A stretch of DNA of 64,000 nt from Achromobacter sp. AONIH1 (GCF_002902905.1 NZ_CP026124.1:1612001-1676000), one strand, 5' to 3'; shown: positions 48,222 to 58,089, numbered from the stretch's first letter. Notes: generated by a model from the letters alone, not told the origin. Translations and numbers: made by a program.

Positions 48222-50207
48222 ATGGCGAAATGGGGATTGCGCAAGAAATCGCTTATGGCTTTGCTGCTGGCGTGCCTGGTCGCGCTGGCGCCGGCCGCAT
48301 TGATCGGCTGGCAACTGCTGGACGGCGTCCGGGATCACTTCGGGCGGGCATTCGCCGACAACTTCACGCAACTGAACCGCCAGCGCATCCTGGCGCCGGT
48401 CTCGCGCGAACTGGCCCTGTCGCTGCGGCTGGCCGACAGCGAGGTCACGCGCCGCTGGCTGCGCAATGAGTCCGATCCGGCCGCGCGCGAGCTGTTCTTC
48501 CGCGAAGCCGACGGCTACCGCCGCGATCTGCTGGGCCGGGCCTACTTCATCGCCAGCGCCGCCACCGGCAACTATTACTTCAACGACGACCAGCCCCTGT
48601 CCGAGGCGCCGCGCTACACGCTGAGCCGTGGCGCCGCCGATGACGGCTGGTTCTACAAGTCGCTGCAGGCGTCCGCGCTCTACAACATCAACGTCAACCC
48701 CGACCTGAAGCTCAAGACCACGCGGGTCTGGATCAACGCCCAGGTGCGCGACGGCGACAAGGTGCTGGGCCTGACCGGCGCCGGCCTGGACGTGGGCGGC
48801 TTCCTGCGCGACTTCGTCAATAGCGGCCAGGCCGGCGTCACGCCCATCATCGTCGACGAGACGGGCGCGATCCAGGCGCACATGGATCCCACGCTGATCG
48901 CCTACAACTCCGGCGCCGGCGGCGCCGACGGCCGTGGCATGGTGTTCTCCCTGCTGGACCCCGGCCCGGGGCGCGAGGAACTGCGCTCGGCCATGCACGC
49001 GGCGCAGGCCGATCCACAGTCGGTGCAGTCGGCCTGGGTCGCGGTGGACGGCCACCGCCAGCTGGTGTCGGTGGCCTACATGCCCGAACTGCACTGGCAT
49101 GTGCTGACCCTGGTGGACCTGGGCGCGGCCCGGGTGCTGGACACGGGCTGGATCTGGCCGGTGGCGGTGGGCCTGGTGCTGCTGTTCGCGGCCATGCTGC
49201 TGTGCTTCGGCTACGCCGTCGAGCGGTTGATGCTGCGGCCGCTGCGCCGGCTGCAGCAATCGGCCCGCGCCATCGCCAACGGCAGCTATGACGTCAGCCT
49301 GCCGCCCGGAGGCCAGGACGAGATCGGCGATCTCAGCAATGCCTTCGGCGTCATGGCCGACAAGGTGCGCCAGCACACGGCCGAGCTCGAGAGCAAGGTG
49401 CGCGAGCGCACCTCGGAGCTGGAAAACGCCAACCGCGCCATGGCCGCCGCGCACAAGAAGATCGGCGACTCCATCGACTACGCCAGCCTGATCCAGCGGG
49501 CCATCCTGCCGGATCGCCAGCTGACCCAGTCGCTGGGCGAGCATCACTTCGTGCTGTGGAAGCCGCGCGACGTGGTGGGCGGCGATTTTTACGTGTTCCG
49601 CTCCGATGGCGGGAATTGCCTGCTGGGCATCATGGACTGCGCCGGCCACGGCGTGCCGGGCGCGCTGATGACCATGCTGGCGCGCGCCGCCATCGACCTG
49701 GCGATCACCGAGGTCGGCCCGTCCGATCCGGCCGCCGTGCTGACCCGCACCGACAGCGCGATCCGCGCCATGCTTGCGGACGCGCAATTGCCTAGGGCGC
49801 TGGCGACCAATACGGACGCGGGGCTGGTATATATTGACCGCCAGGCTGGCCTGCTGCGCTACGCGGGCGCGAAGATCAGCCTGTACGCCAGCAATGGCGA
49901 TGCGTTGCGCGAAGTTCCCGGAGGAAAGCGTGCGCTGGGTGATAAACGCGCGGGCGTCTACGAGAATATCGAGCTGTCGATGGAACCGGGCTGGACCTAC
50001 ACCCTGGCGACCGACGGCTTCCTGGATCAGGCGGGCGGTGAACATGGCTTCGGCTTCGGCAACACGCGCTTCGCCGACATGCTCAAGACCCACGCGCGGC
50101 GGCCGTTAACTGAACAGGTCGCCGCGTTCACGCAGGCGCTGGCCGATTATCAGGGCGGCCAGCCGCAGCGCGACGACATCACCTTGCTGTCTTTCCGTTT
50201 CGAATAA
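48222..50207 (+). CDS. siaA: SiaA, membrane sensor PP2C/SpoIIE-type protein phosphatase
   Basis: 661 residues from MAKWGLRKKSLMALLLACL (GGAAG 7 bases upstream), close to the length of Pseudomonas SiaA. Order: TM1 at about 12-33; a periplasmic sensor with Cache-like features (NYYFNDDQPL, YNINVNPDLKLKTTRVWINAQV); TM2 at about 308-330; HAMP to about 385; a short helix; then a SpoIIE phosphatase with DVVGGDFYVF, GIMDCAGHGVPGALMTMLARAAID, LATDGFLDQAGG and RDDITLLSF, which carry the metal-binding Asp residues. It is expected to dephosphorylate SiaC in response to an outside signal. First gene of a siaABCD operon. Confidence 0.93.
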   Translation: MAKWGLRKKSLMALLLACLVALAPAALIGWQLLDGVRDHFGRAFADNFTQLNRQRILAPVSRELALSLRLADSEVTRRWLRNESDPAARELFFREADGYRRDLLGRAYFIASAATGNYYFNDDQPLSEAPRYTLSRGAADDGWFYKSLQASALYNINVNPDLKLKTTRVWINAQVRDGDKVLGLTGAGLDVGGFLRDFVNSGQAGVTPIIVDETGAIQAHMDPTLIAYNSGAGGADGRGMVFSLLDPGPGREELRSAMHAAQADPQSVQSAWVAVDGHRQLVSVAYMPELHWHVLTLVDLGAARVLDTGWIWPVAVGLVLLFAAMLLCFGYAVERLMLRPLRRLQQSARAIANGSYDVSLPPGGQDEIGDLSNAFGVMADKVRQHTAELESKVRERTSELENANRAMAAAHKKIGDSIDYASLIQRAILPDRQLTQSLGEHHFVLWKPRDVVGGDFYVFRSDGGNCLLGIMDCAGHGVPGALMTMLARAAIDLAITEVGPSDPAAVLTRTDSAIRAMLADAQLPRALATNTDAGLVYIDRQAGLLRYAGAKISLYASNGDALREVPGGKRALGDKRAGVYENIELSMEPGWTYTLATDGFLDQAGGEHGFGFGNTRFADMLKTHARRPLTEQVAAFTQALADYQGGQPQRDDITLLSFRFE

Positions 50208-50230
50208 TCGTTATCAGGGCGCCAACTTCC

Positions 50231-50770
50231 ATGAATGCCTCCGATCTGTACGCCTTGGGCGAGCGGTTCAACCAGAACCGGACCCTGTTGTGCTTCAACG
50301 GGCCGATCTCCCGCAGCCTGATCGAAGAAATCGGCAACGCGCTGAAGAACTACCTGAATGTCGAGCACGCCCGGCCGGCGGAGGCCATGGACGTGTTCTC
50401 GGTCTATATCGAAATGATCCAGAACATCCGCCAGTACGCCGCCCAGAACGGCGACACCGACGCCTGCGCCACGGTGGTCATCGGCCGCCGCGACGAAAGC
50501 CGTTACGTGGTGTCGGCTGGCAACCTGGTGCGGATCGAGGACGGCAACGCCCTGGTGGCGCGCGTCCAGGAGCTGGCTGCCCTGGACAAGGCCGAGCTCA
50601 AGGCCGCCTACAAGGCGCAGTTGCACAAGCCCCGGGCCCAGGGCGTGGCCTCGGGCGCGGGCCTTGGGCTGATCGACATCGCCCGGCGCTCGGGCGCGCC
50701 GATGGAGGCCAGCCTGACGCCGGCCGCCGGCGAAGGCACAGCCTTCTTCAGCCTGAGCGCGGTGATCTGA
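50231..50770 (+). CDS. siaB: SiaB-family protein kinase (HATPase-like)
   Basis: 179 residues. It begins MNASDLYALGERFNQNRTLLCFNGPISRSLIEEIGNALKNYL. The ATP-binding fold shows an N-box-like EMIQNIRQYA (Glu and Asn conserved) and a G-box-like GVASGAGLGLIDIARRSG, then GTAFFSLSAVI at the C-terminus. SiaB in Pseudomonas is a Ser/Thr kinase of SiaC, opposing SiaA. It lies 23 bases after siaA and 91 bases before siaC. Family DUF6272-type; the kinase role is taken from the Pseudomonas system. Confidence 0.9.
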   Translation: MNASDLYALGERFNQNRTLLCFNGPISRSLIEEIGNALKNYLNVEHARPAEAMDVFSVYIEMIQNIRQYAAQNGDTDACATVVIGRRDESRYVVSAGNLVRIEDGNALVARVQELAALDKAELKAAYKAQLHKPRAQGVASGAGLGLIDIARRSGAPMEASLTPAAGEGTAFFSLSAVI

Positions 50771-50861
50771 ACGCCGCCATGCCCACGGATTCCCAATTGA
50801 ACAGGCCCCATGCGCCGGACCCAGCCGCCCGCGTCCGCGACGGGGCCCATCGGAGCTATTG

Positions 50862-51239
50862 ATGAAAGACCTGAACATTCCCGGGACCCAGTCCACGCCC
50901 GCCATCACCGCGGATCCGGCGCGGGGCCTGCTGACCATGCGCGGCGATTCCTATCCTGAAAACTCGTTCGAGCTGTTCGGCCCGGTGATCGAGTGGGTGG
51001 AATCCTATCTGCTGGGAGCTAGCGCGCCGCTCAACCTGGAACTGGAACTGCTGTACCTGAACACAAGCAGCATCAAGTCCATGATGGATATCTTCGACGT
51101 GCTGGAATCCGCCCACGGCAAGGGCCGCCAGGTTGGCGTCACCTGGTTCTACGACATGCGCAACGAGCGCGTCGGCGAACTGGCCGAGGAATTCAAGGAA
51201 GACTGCACCTTTCCCTTCTCGGTTATCGGCCGCCAATGA
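50862..51239 (+). CDS. siaC: SiaC, DUF1987 phospho-switch partner protein
   Basis: 125 residues from the ATG at 50862 (GGAG 6 bases before it; a TTG three bases earlier is in frame). The core reads GDSYPENSFELFGPVIEWVESYLLGASAPLNLELELLYLNTSSIKSMMDIFDVLESAH. Thr68 falls in LYLNTSS, the same residue number and context as the Thr phosphorylated by SiaB in Pseudomonas SiaC. Unphosphorylated SiaC binds and activates the SiaD diguanylate cyclase. It overlaps siaD by 4 bases (ATGA). Confidence 0.93.
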   Translation: MKDLNIPGTQSTPAITADPARGLLTMRGDSYPENSFELFGPVIEWVESYLLGASAPLNLELELLYLNTSSIKSMMDIFDVLESAHGKGRQVGVTWFYDMRNERVGELAEEFKEDCTFPFSVIGRQ

Positions 51240-52039
51240 AAGCAGGCAACGCCGACCTGGACCAGCGCATCGCCGAATTGTTGGCGGATCCCGCCCATGT
51301 CGGGCATCCGCTGCGCGAGGCATTGGAGGCGCTGTGGCGCCATACCGCCGACCAGATGGCGCGGATCGAGCGCGTGACCCAGTTGTCGGATGCCTACCAG
51401 ACCATGGCGCATGAGCGCGAGATCGGCCTGTGCGACCGCTTCGACCGGCAATTGCGCCGGCTGACCCGCATCGCCCGCATCTCCGATCACTACCAGAGCA
51501 TGATGCGCGACCTGAACGCCGCGCTCGAGGAAACGTCCAGCCGCGACCCCCTGACCGGCCTGTTGAACCGCCGCGCCCTGATGGAGACGATCAAGCAGGA
51601 GGTGCAGCGCGTCGCGCGCGGCGGCCAGCCCTTCGTCGTGGGCATGCTGGACGTGGATCATTTCAAGGCGGTCAATGACCGCTACGGCCACGAGGCCGGC
51701 GACCGCGCCCTGGTCGAGCTGGCCAGGGTGCTGCGCCACGGCCTGCGCGAGTACGACCTGTGCGGCCGCTGGGGCGGCGAGGAGTTCCTGGTGCTGCTGC
51801 CCAATACCGGGCCGGAGGCGGCGCAGGCCGTCATGGACAGGCTGGTCGGCGAGGTCCGCGCCATGGTCATCGACGTGGGCGGCGAGGCGCTCAGGCTCAC
51901 GGTCAGCATCGGCATGTCGTGCCATCAGCTGGGAGAGACCTTTTCAGAAACGCTCAGCCGCGCGGACCAGGCCCTGTACCTGGCCAAGCAGGACGGACGC
52001 GACCGCGTCGCCCTTGGATATACCCCCGGCGCTGAATGA
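51236..52039 (+). CDS. siaD: SiaD, GGDEF diguanylate cyclase
   Basis: 267 residues. Residues 1-100 are a helical N-terminal region (DQMARIERVTQLSDAYQTMAHEREIGLCDRFDRQLRRLTRIARISDHYQSMMRDLN), likely a coiled coil that contacts SiaC. The GGDEF domain starts SSRDPLTGLLNRRALMETI, with DVDHFKAVNDRYGHEAGD and the active site GGEEF at about 180-184. An inhibitory I-site RxxD (REYD) sits five residues before it. It makes cyclic di-GMP from two GTP. Last gene of siaABCD. Confidence 0.95.
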   Translation: MKAGNADLDQRIAELLADPAHVGHPLREALEALWRHTADQMARIERVTQLSDAYQTMAHEREIGLCDRFDRQLRRLTRIARISDHYQSMMRDLNAALEETSSRDPLTGLLNRRALMETIKQEVQRVARGGQPFVVGMLDVDHFKAVNDRYGHEAGDRALVELARVLRHGLREYDLCGRWGGEEFLVLLPNTGPEAAQAVMDRLVGEVRAMVIDVGGEALRLTVSIGMSCHQLGETFSETLSRADQALYLAKQDGRDRVALGYTPGAE

Positions 52040-52075
52040 CTCCGGAACTGCTGTATTCCGGTATTGGAGCCTCAT

Positions 52076-54652
52076 ATGCTTGATTCTCATCTGGGCGTTC
52101 CCGACGCGGTTCCAGAAGCGGACGCGTGGCGAACGGGCAGCTACCTGGCATCGATGGATCGGGCGCTGCTGCTGTTCGACTTCGACCCGGCCGGCTCCGT
52201 GTTGAGTACGAATGCGAATTTCCTGGCGGCCATGGGCTACGCCAGCGACGAGGCGCTGACCCTGCGCCACGACATGTTGTGCGACAGCATGGACGAGGGC
52301 AAGGGCATCGCCAGCGCCGAACAGATCTGGGCCCGGCTGCGCCGCGGCGAACACTTCTCCGGCACCTGCCGCTACCGCCGCCGCAATGGCGGCGCGCTGT
52401 GGATCGAGGCCACCTACCTGCCGCAGATCAATCCGGCCGGCGAAGTCGAGCGCATCTCGGTCGTCTCGCGCAAGTCCATCGCCGACGCAGAGCGGCAGGA
52501 AGAGGTGCGCCTGCTGCTGCTGGGCATCAACGAGACCGGCAACGCCGTGGCCGTGTCCGGCCCGGACGGCCGCATCGTCTACGTCAACGAGGGCTTTCAC
52601 CGCATGCTCGGCTTCGGCCGCGCCGACGCGGTCAATCAGGAGCTGGGCGAACTGCTGGCCGGCGGCCGGCCGGATGGCGGCACGCGCGAAGAGCTGGATC
52701 GCCGCATCGCCTGCCGCGAGGGCTACCACAAGGACGTGCTGGTCTACGATCGCGCCGGCAAGCCGCTATGGGTGTCTGTCATGGCCAACTCCGTGTTCGA
52801 CGAGCGCGGCACGCTGGTCAACGTGGTGGATGTGCTGACCGATATCACCCCGACCAAGGTGCATGAGGTGCTGCAGCGCCGCGTGCTGCAGGCCATGGTC
52901 AACGAGGCATCTGTCACCGAAGTGATGAACATGGTGTGCCGCGAGGTCGAACGCCTGGCGCCCGAGGTGCTGACCACCGTGCTGCGGGTGGACGATGCCG
53001 GGCGGCTGCGGCCGCTGGCCGCGCCCAGCCTGCCGCCGGCGTTCAGCGACGCGCTGGACGGCGAGCCCATCGGTCCGCAATGCGGCGCCTGCGGCACTTC
53101 CGCCTTCCTGGGCCGGCCGGTCATCGTGCCGGATATCGCCACCGATCCGCTGTGGGACGGCTATCGCCACCTGCCGCTGCCGGAGGACATCAAGTCCTGC
53201 TGGTCCTCGCCGATCAAGTCCAGCGATGGTCGCGTCATCGGCACTTTCGGCTTCTATTTCCGCGAGCGCCGGCTGCCCGACGACTTTCATCACCGCCTGG
53301 TGGATGTCTGCGTCTACCTGTGCGCGCTGGCGCTGGAGCGCGAGGAAGCGCGCGCCCGCATCCGCCAGCTGGCCTTCTACGACGAATTGACCGGGCTGCC
53401 CAACCGCAATCTGTTGCTGGCCCAGTCCGAGCAGGCCATCGCCCGCGCCGAGGCCGAGCGCAAGCGCGTGGCGGTGCTGTTCCTGGACCTGGACCGCTTC
53501 AAGCAGGTCAACGACACGCTGGGGCATCCCATCGGCGACGCGCTGCTGCGCGAGGTCGCGCTGCGGCTGCGGCGGCTGGCGCGCGCCACCGACATCGTCG
53601 GCCGGCTGTCGGGCGACGAGTTCGTCATGCTGCTGCCCGATTTCGAGCATGGCCGGCTGACCGCCGCCGCCGAGCACATCCTGGTGGCGCTGGCGCAGCC
53701 CTTCGGCGTGGGCGGCATCACGCTCAATCCCTCGGTCAGCATCGGCATCAGCGTCTTCCCGGAAAACGGGCGCGACATGGACACGCTGCTGCGCCACGCC
53801 GATATGGCCATGTACCAGGCCAAGACCGCCGGCCGCAACCGCATCTCCTTCTTCAGCGCCGAGATGAACCGGCAGGCGCAGGAACGCCTGGCGCTGGAGG
53901 CGGCCCTGCGCGATGCGCTGGAAGGCCGCGCGCTGCGGTTGCACTACCAGCCGCAGGTCGGGCTCAGGAACGGCAGCCTGTACGGCGTCGAGGCGCTGGC
54001 CCGCTGGCGCCATCCGACGCTGGGCGAGATCTCGCCGGCGCGCTTCGTGCCGCTGGCCGAGGAGTGCGGGCTGATCGGCGACCTGGGCGACTGGGCGCTG
54101 CGCGAGGCCTGCTCGCAGCTGGCGACCTGGCGTCACAACGGCCTGCGGGTGCCTTCGGTGTCGGTGAACCTGTCGGCCACCAACTTCCACAATCTGAACC
54201 TGCCCCGGATGATCGCGGCGACGCTGGCGGAATTCGGCCTGGCGCCGGGCGACCTGATGCTGGAAATCACCGAGGGCGTGGTGCTGGACGCCACCGCCGG
54301 CACGCTGCGCACCATCGCCGAGCTGCATCGCCTGGGCGTGCGCCTGTCCATGGATGATTTCGGCACCGGCTATTCCAGCCTGGGGCACCTGCGCCGGTTG
54401 ATCGTCGACGAGCTCAAGCTGGACCGCAGCTTCGTGCAGGGCCTGGAGAGCGACGACGCGGCGCGCGCGCTGACCAGCGCCGTGATCCGCATCGGCGAGA
54501 GCCTGAGCCTGCCCGTCGTGGCCGAGGGGATCGAGAACGAAGAGCAGCGGCGCTTCCTGATCGAGCAGGGCTGCGCGGCGGGGCAGGGCTTCCTGTTTTC
54601 GCCGCCCTTGCCGGCCAACGACCTGGAGCAGTGGCTGCGCGGTCGGTACTAG
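52076..54652 (+). CDS. PAS-PAS-GAF-GGDEF-EAL cyclic di-GMP protein
   Basis: 858 residues from the ATG at 52076 (GGAG 6 bases upstream). PAS domains lie at about 20-140 (ALLLFDFDPAGSVLSTNANFLAAMGYASDE) and 155-275 (GNAVAVSGPDGRIVYVNEGFHRMLGFGR). A GAF domain is at about 280-430 and contains CGACGTSAFLGRPVIVPDIATDPLWDGYR. GGDEF is at about 435-600 with SGDEF and an I-site RATD. EAL follows, with EALARWRHP, EITEGVV, DDFGTGYSSL and KLDRSFV conserved. Both catalytic domains look intact, so it may make or break cyclic di-GMP. It lies 36 bases after siaD and is probably in the same transcript. Confidence 0.94.
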   Translation: MLDSHLGVPDAVPEADAWRTGSYLASMDRALLLFDFDPAGSVLSTNANFLAAMGYASDEALTLRHDMLCDSMDEGKGIASAEQIWARLRRGEHFSGTCRYRRRNGGALWIEATYLPQINPAGEVERISVVSRKSIADAERQEEVRLLLLGINETGNAVAVSGPDGRIVYVNEGFHRMLGFGRADAVNQELGELLAGGRPDGGTREELDRRIACREGYHKDVLVYDRAGKPLWVSVMANSVFDERGTLVNVVDVLTDITPTKVHEVLQRRVLQAMVNEASVTEVMNMVCREVERLAPEVLTTVLRVDDAGRLRPLAAPSLPPAFSDALDGEPIGPQCGACGTSAFLGRPVIVPDIATDPLWDGYRHLPLPEDIKSCWSSPIKSSDGRVIGTFGFYFRERRLPDDFHHRLVDVCVYLCALALEREEARARIRQLAFYDELTGLPNRNLLLAQSEQAIARAEAERKRVAVLFLDLDRFKQVNDTLGHPIGDALLREVALRLRRLARATDIVGRLSGDEFVMLLPDFEHGRLTAAAEHILVALAQPFGVGGITLNPSVSIGISVFPENGRDMDTLLRHADMAMYQAKTAGRNRISFFSAEMNRQAQERLALEAALRDALEGRALRLHYQPQVGLRNGSLYGVEALARWRHPTLGEISPARFVPLAEECGLIGDLGDWALREACSQLATWRHNGLRVPSVSVNLSATNFHNLNLPRMIAATLAEFGLAPGDLMLEITEGVVLDATAGTLRTIAELHRLGVRLSMDDFGTGYSSLGHLRRLIVDELKLDRSFVQGLESDDAARALTSAVIRIGESLSLPVVAEGIENEEQRRFLIEQGCAAGQGFLFSPPLPANDLEQWLRGRY

Positions 54653-54666
54653 CGGCAGCTTGAACG

Positions 54667-54692
54667 CAAGGGCGGGCCTGGTCCCGCCCTTG
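54667..54692 (+). terminator. hairpin terminator after the signalling operon
   Basis: A perfect 10-bp stem (CAAGGGCGGG / CCCGCCCTTG) with a 6-base loop, 14 bases after the GGDEF-EAL stop. There is no T-run, but position and stability support termination before the catabolic operon's own promoter. Confidence 0.6.
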
Positions 54693-54792
54693 TGCCGTTC
54701 CCGCCAGGCAGCGCCCCTCCACGCCTTCCCGACGGGTTGCCGGTCGCGGCAATTCGTCCCCATTTGATATCCGGACTAGTCGCTTTCCCCAT

Positions 54793-54821
54793 TTGCGATA
54801 GGTCAATTTCGGGTATATATT
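54793..54821 (+). promoter_or_regulatory. candidate sigma-70 promoter of the aryl-CoA catabolic operon
   Basis: TTGCGA (54793-54798), 17 bases, TATATT (54816-54821) is a good -35/-10 pair in an AT-rich stretch. It lies about 90 bases before the monooxygenase start. The MarR-type palindrome begins inside the -10, so bound repressor would block polymerase. Confidence 0.6.
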
Positions 54822-54836
54822 TCAAGCCTAAACTAT
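54817..54836. promoter_or_regulatory. candidate MarR operator, site 2
   Basis: The 20-mer ATATTTCAAGCCTAAACTAT matches site 1 (42931-42950) at 17 of 20 positions and keeps the ATA/TAT ends and CCTAAACTAT. A further half-site, CCTAAATAT, follows at about 54842-54850. It overlaps the -10 and probable start of the catabolic operon promoter. Confidence 0.72.
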
Positions 54837-54911
54837 CCAGACCTAAATATCTGCGGCCCCCGCTCCTGCACACCCAGAGCGCCCGTCGCACACCATGGAG
54901 TGCATACGGAA

Positions 54912-57263
54912 ATGAAAATAGTCTGCATCGGCGGCGGTCCCGCCGGCCTGTATTTCGGTCTGCTCATGAAGTTGCAGGATCCCGCCAACGAAGTCACGGT
55001 GATCGAGCGCAACCGCCCATATGACACCTTCGGTTGGGGCGTGGTGTTTTCCGACGCCACCATGCAGAACCTGCGCGAGGCCGATCCGGTGTCCGCCCAG
55101 ACCATCGGCGACGCCTTCAACCACTGGGACGACATCGACATCCACTTCAAGGGTCGCAGCCTGCGCAGCGGCGGCCATGGCTTCATCGGCATCGGCCGCA
55201 AGAAGCTGCTGAACATCCTGCAGGCGCGCTGCGAGGAGGTGGGCGTCAAGCTGGTGTTCGAACAGTTCATCCAGGACGACCAGGCCATCGCGCGCGAATA
55301 TGACGCCGACCTGGTGATCGCCTCGGACGGCATCAACAGCCAGGTCCGTACCCGCTACGCCGACACCTTCCGCCCCGACATCGACCAGCGCAACTGCCGC
55401 TTCGTCTGGCTGGGCACGAAAAAGGTCTTCGACGCTTTCACCTTCGCCTTTGTGCAGACCGAGCACGGCTGGTTCCAGGCGCACGCCTACCGCTACGAAG
55501 ACGGCATGTCCACCTTCATCGTGGAAACGCCCGAGGAAACCTGGCAGGCCGCCGGCATCGAGCAGATGAGCCAGGAAGAGGGCATCGCCTATTGCGAAAA
55601 GCTGTTCGCGCCCTGGCTGGACGGCAATCCGCTGGTCAGCAACGCATCGCACCTGCGCGGCTCGGCCATCTGGATCCGCTTCCCGCGCGTCATCTGCAAC
55701 ACCTGGGTGCACTGGAACACGCTGGACACCGCCCGCGGCGAGCGCCGCGTGCCGGTGGTGCTGATGGGCGACGCCGCCCACACCGCCCACTTCTCCATCG
55801 GCTCGGGCACCAAGCTGGCGCTGGAGGATTCCATCGAGCTGGCGCGCTGCCTGAGCGGCGCCGAAGGCAGCGTGGAACACGGCTTGAAGCACTACGAGGA
55901 AGTGCGCAGCGTGGAAGTGCTGAAGATCCAGAACGCCGCCCGCAACTCCACCGAATGGTTCGAGAACGTCAAGCGCTACGCCGGCCTGGAGCCGGAGCAG
56001 TTCGCCTACTCGCTGCTGACCCGCTCGCAGCGTATTTCGCACGAGAACCTGCGGCTGCGCGATCCGGCCTGGCTGGAAGGCTTCGAGCGCTGGATCGCCG
56101 AGCGCGCCGGCGCGCCGGCCCCGGCCGGCCAGCGTCCGGCCATGCCGATGCTCACGCCCTATCAGGCGCGCGGCGTGCGGCTCAAGAACCGCATCATGGT
56201 TTCGCCCATGGCCATGTACTCCTGCCAGGACGGCGTGCCGGGCGATTTCCACCTGGTGCATCTGGGCGGCCGCGCCATGGGCGGCGCCGGCCTGGTGATG
56301 GTGGAGATGACCTGCGTTTCGCCCGACGCGCGCATCACCCCGGGATGCCCCGGCCTGTGGAATGACGAGCAGGCGCGCGCTTTCACCCGCATCGTGGACT
56401 TCGTGCACGGCAACAGCGACGCCCGCATCGGCGTGCAGATCGGCCATGCCGGCCGCAAGGGCTCGACCCAGCTGGGCTGGCAGAAGATCGACCATCCGCT
56501 GGCCGAAGGCAACTGGCCGCTGCTGTCGGCCTCGGCGCTGCCCTATATCGAGGGCGTGTCGCAGACGCCGCGCGCCATGACGCGCGCCGACATGGATCAG
56601 GTGCGCGACAACTTCGTGGCCGCCACCCGGCGGGCCGTCGCCGCCGGTTTCGACTGGCTGGAGCTGCACTGCGCCCACGGCTATCTGCTGTCCAGCTTCA
56701 TCTCGCCCCTGACCAACCAGCGCGACGACGAATATGGCGGCAGCCTGGAGAACCGGCTGCGCTATCCGCTGGAAGTGTTCCACGCGGTGCGCGCCGCCTG
56801 GCCCGAGGACAAGCCCATGTCGGTGCGGATCTCGGCGCACGACTGGGTCGAGGGCGGCATCACCCCCGACGACGCGGTCGAGATCGCGCGCCGCTTCAAG
56901 GCCGCCGGCGCCGACATGATCGACTGCTCGTCCGGCCAGGTCAGCAAGGCCGAGAAGCCCGTCTACGGCCGCATGTTCCAGACGCCCTTCGCCGACCGCG
57001 TGCGCAACGAAGCCGGCATTCCCACCATCGCCGTGGGCGCGATCTTCGAGGCCGACCACGCCAACGCCATCATCGCGTCCGGCCGCGCCGACCTGTGCGC
57101 GCTGGCCCGTCCGCACCTGGCCGACGCGTCCTGGACGCTGCGCGAAGCCGCCCGCGTGGGCTATCGTGACGTGACCTGGCCCAGCCAATATTTCGCCGGC
57201 AAGCGCCAGCTGGAAACCAACTTCGAGCGCGCCGCCGCCATGGCGCAACTGGACGTCAAATGA
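54912..57263 (+). CDS. bifunctional aryl-CoA monooxygenase/reductase (2-aminobenzoyl-CoA or salicylyl-CoA type)
   Basis: 783 residues from the ATG giving [20 protein letters not shown]; a GTG 12 bases upstream is in frame, and GGAG is 11 bases away. Residues 1-385 are a PHBH-like FAD monooxygenase ([43 protein letters not shown]). Residues about 400-783 are an Old-Yellow-Enzyme-type FMN reductase ([62 protein letters not shown]). This fusion is known for 2-aminobenzoyl-CoA monooxygenase/reductase and for salicylyl-CoA 5-hydroxylase. The RidA and beta-oxidation neighbours lean toward anthranilate. First gene of the operon. Confidence 0.92.
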   Translation: MKIVCIGGGPAGLYFGLLMKLQDPANEVTVIERNRPYDTFGWGVVFSDATMQNLREADPVSAQTIGDAFNHWDDIDIHFKGRSLRSGGHGFIGIGRKKLLNILQARCEEVGVKLVFEQFIQDDQAIAREYDADLVIASDGINSQVRTRYADTFRPDIDQRNCRFVWLGTKKVFDAFTFAFVQTEHGWFQAHAYRYEDGMSTFIVETPEETWQAAGIEQMSQEEGIAYCEKLFAPWLDGNPLVSNASHLRGSAIWIRFPRVICNTWVHWNTLDTARGERRVPVVLMGDAAHTAHFSIGSGTKLALEDSIELARCLSGAEGSVEHGLKHYEEVRSVEVLKIQNAARNSTEWFENVKRYAGLEPEQFAYSLLTRSQRISHENLRLRDPAWLEGFERWIAERAGAPAPAGQRPAMPMLTPYQARGVRLKNRIMVSPMAMYSCQDGVPGDFHLVHLGGRAMGGAGLVMVEMTCVSPDARITPGCPGLWNDEQARAFTRIVDFVHGNSDARIGVQIGHAGRKGSTQLGWQKIDHPLAEGNWPLLSASALPYIEGVSQTPRAMTRADMDQVRDNFVAATRRAVAAGFDWLELHCAHGYLLSSFISPLTNQRDDEYGGSLENRLRYPLEVFHAVRAAWPEDKPMSVRISAHDWVEGGITPDDAVEIARRFKAAGADMIDCSSGQVSKAEKPVYGRMFQTPFADRVRNEAGIPTIAVGAIFEADHANAIIASGRADLCALARPHLADASWTLREAARVGYRDVTWPSQYFAGKRQLETNFERAAAMAQLDVK

Positions 57264-58051
57264 GTGAACTTGCATTGCCCCTGGCGGGCCGCCATGCGCT
57301 GGTGACGGGCGGCGCCCGAGGCATCGGCCTGGCCTGCGCCCGCGCGCTGCTGGCGCGCGGCGCCCGCGTCACGCTGCTGGGCCGCGATGGCGCGGCGCTG
57401 GACAGCGCCGTCGGGGGGCTGGCGAGCCTGGGCCAGGCCCAGGCCGTCAGCGCCGATATCGCCGACGAAGCCTCGGTATGGCAGGCCTTCGCGCAGGCCG
57501 AGGCCGCCTTCGGCCCGGTGCACATCCTGGTGAACAACGCCGGCCAGGCGGTCAGCCAGAAGTTCGAGCGCACCGACGCCGCGCTGTGGCAGAACATGCT
57601 GGCGGTCAATCTGACCGGCACCTTCCACTGCGTCCAGGCGGCGCTGCCGGGCATGCTGGCGGCGGGCTGGGGCCGGGTGATCAACGTCGCCAGCACCGCC
57701 GGCCTGATCGGCTACGCCTATGTCAGCGCCTATTGCGCCGCCAAGCACGGCGTGATCGGCCTGACGCGCTCGCTGGCGCTGGAAACCGCGAGCAAGGGCG
57801 TGACCGTGAACGCGGTCTGCCCCGGCTACACCGAGACCGACATCGTGCGCGGCGCCGTCGCCAACATCGTCGACAAGACCGGCATGACGCCGGACGCCGC
57901 CCGCGCCAAGCTGGCCGAGCGCAACCCGCAGGGCCGCCTGGTGCAGCCCGAGGAAGTGGCCGAGACGGTCGCCTGGCTGGCCCTGCCGGCCAGCGCCTCG
58001 ATCAATGGCCAGGCCATCGCCGTGGACGGCGGCGAAGTGATGACCGGCTGA
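57260..58051 (+). CDS. SDR-family 3-hydroxyacyl-CoA dehydrogenase-like
   Basis: 263 residues. The NAD-binding motif is [24 protein letters not shown] (TGxxxGIG at 16-23), NNAG is present in [11 protein letters not shown], and the catalytic Ser-Tyr-Lys lies in [32 protein letters not shown]. The end is [14 protein letters not shown]. It probably oxidises a 3-hydroxyacyl-CoA ring or ring-opened intermediate. It overlaps the monooxygenase gene by 4 bases (ATGA). Confidence 0.93.
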   Translation: MSELALPLAGRHALVTGGARGIGLACARALLARGARVTLLGRDGAALDSAVGGLASLGQAQAVSADIADEASVWQAFAQAEAAFGPVHILVNNAGQAVSQKFERTDAALWQNMLAVNLTGTFHCVQAALPGMLAAGWGRVINVASTAGLIGYAYVSAYCAAKHGVIGLTRSLALETASKGVTVNAVCPGYTETDIVRGAVANIVDKTGMTPDAARAKLAERNPQGRLVQPEEVAETVAWLALPASASINGQAIAVDGGEVMTG

Positions 58052-58089
58052 GCCGGCGCCCACCCCTTGCATACAGAAACGGAGACACC

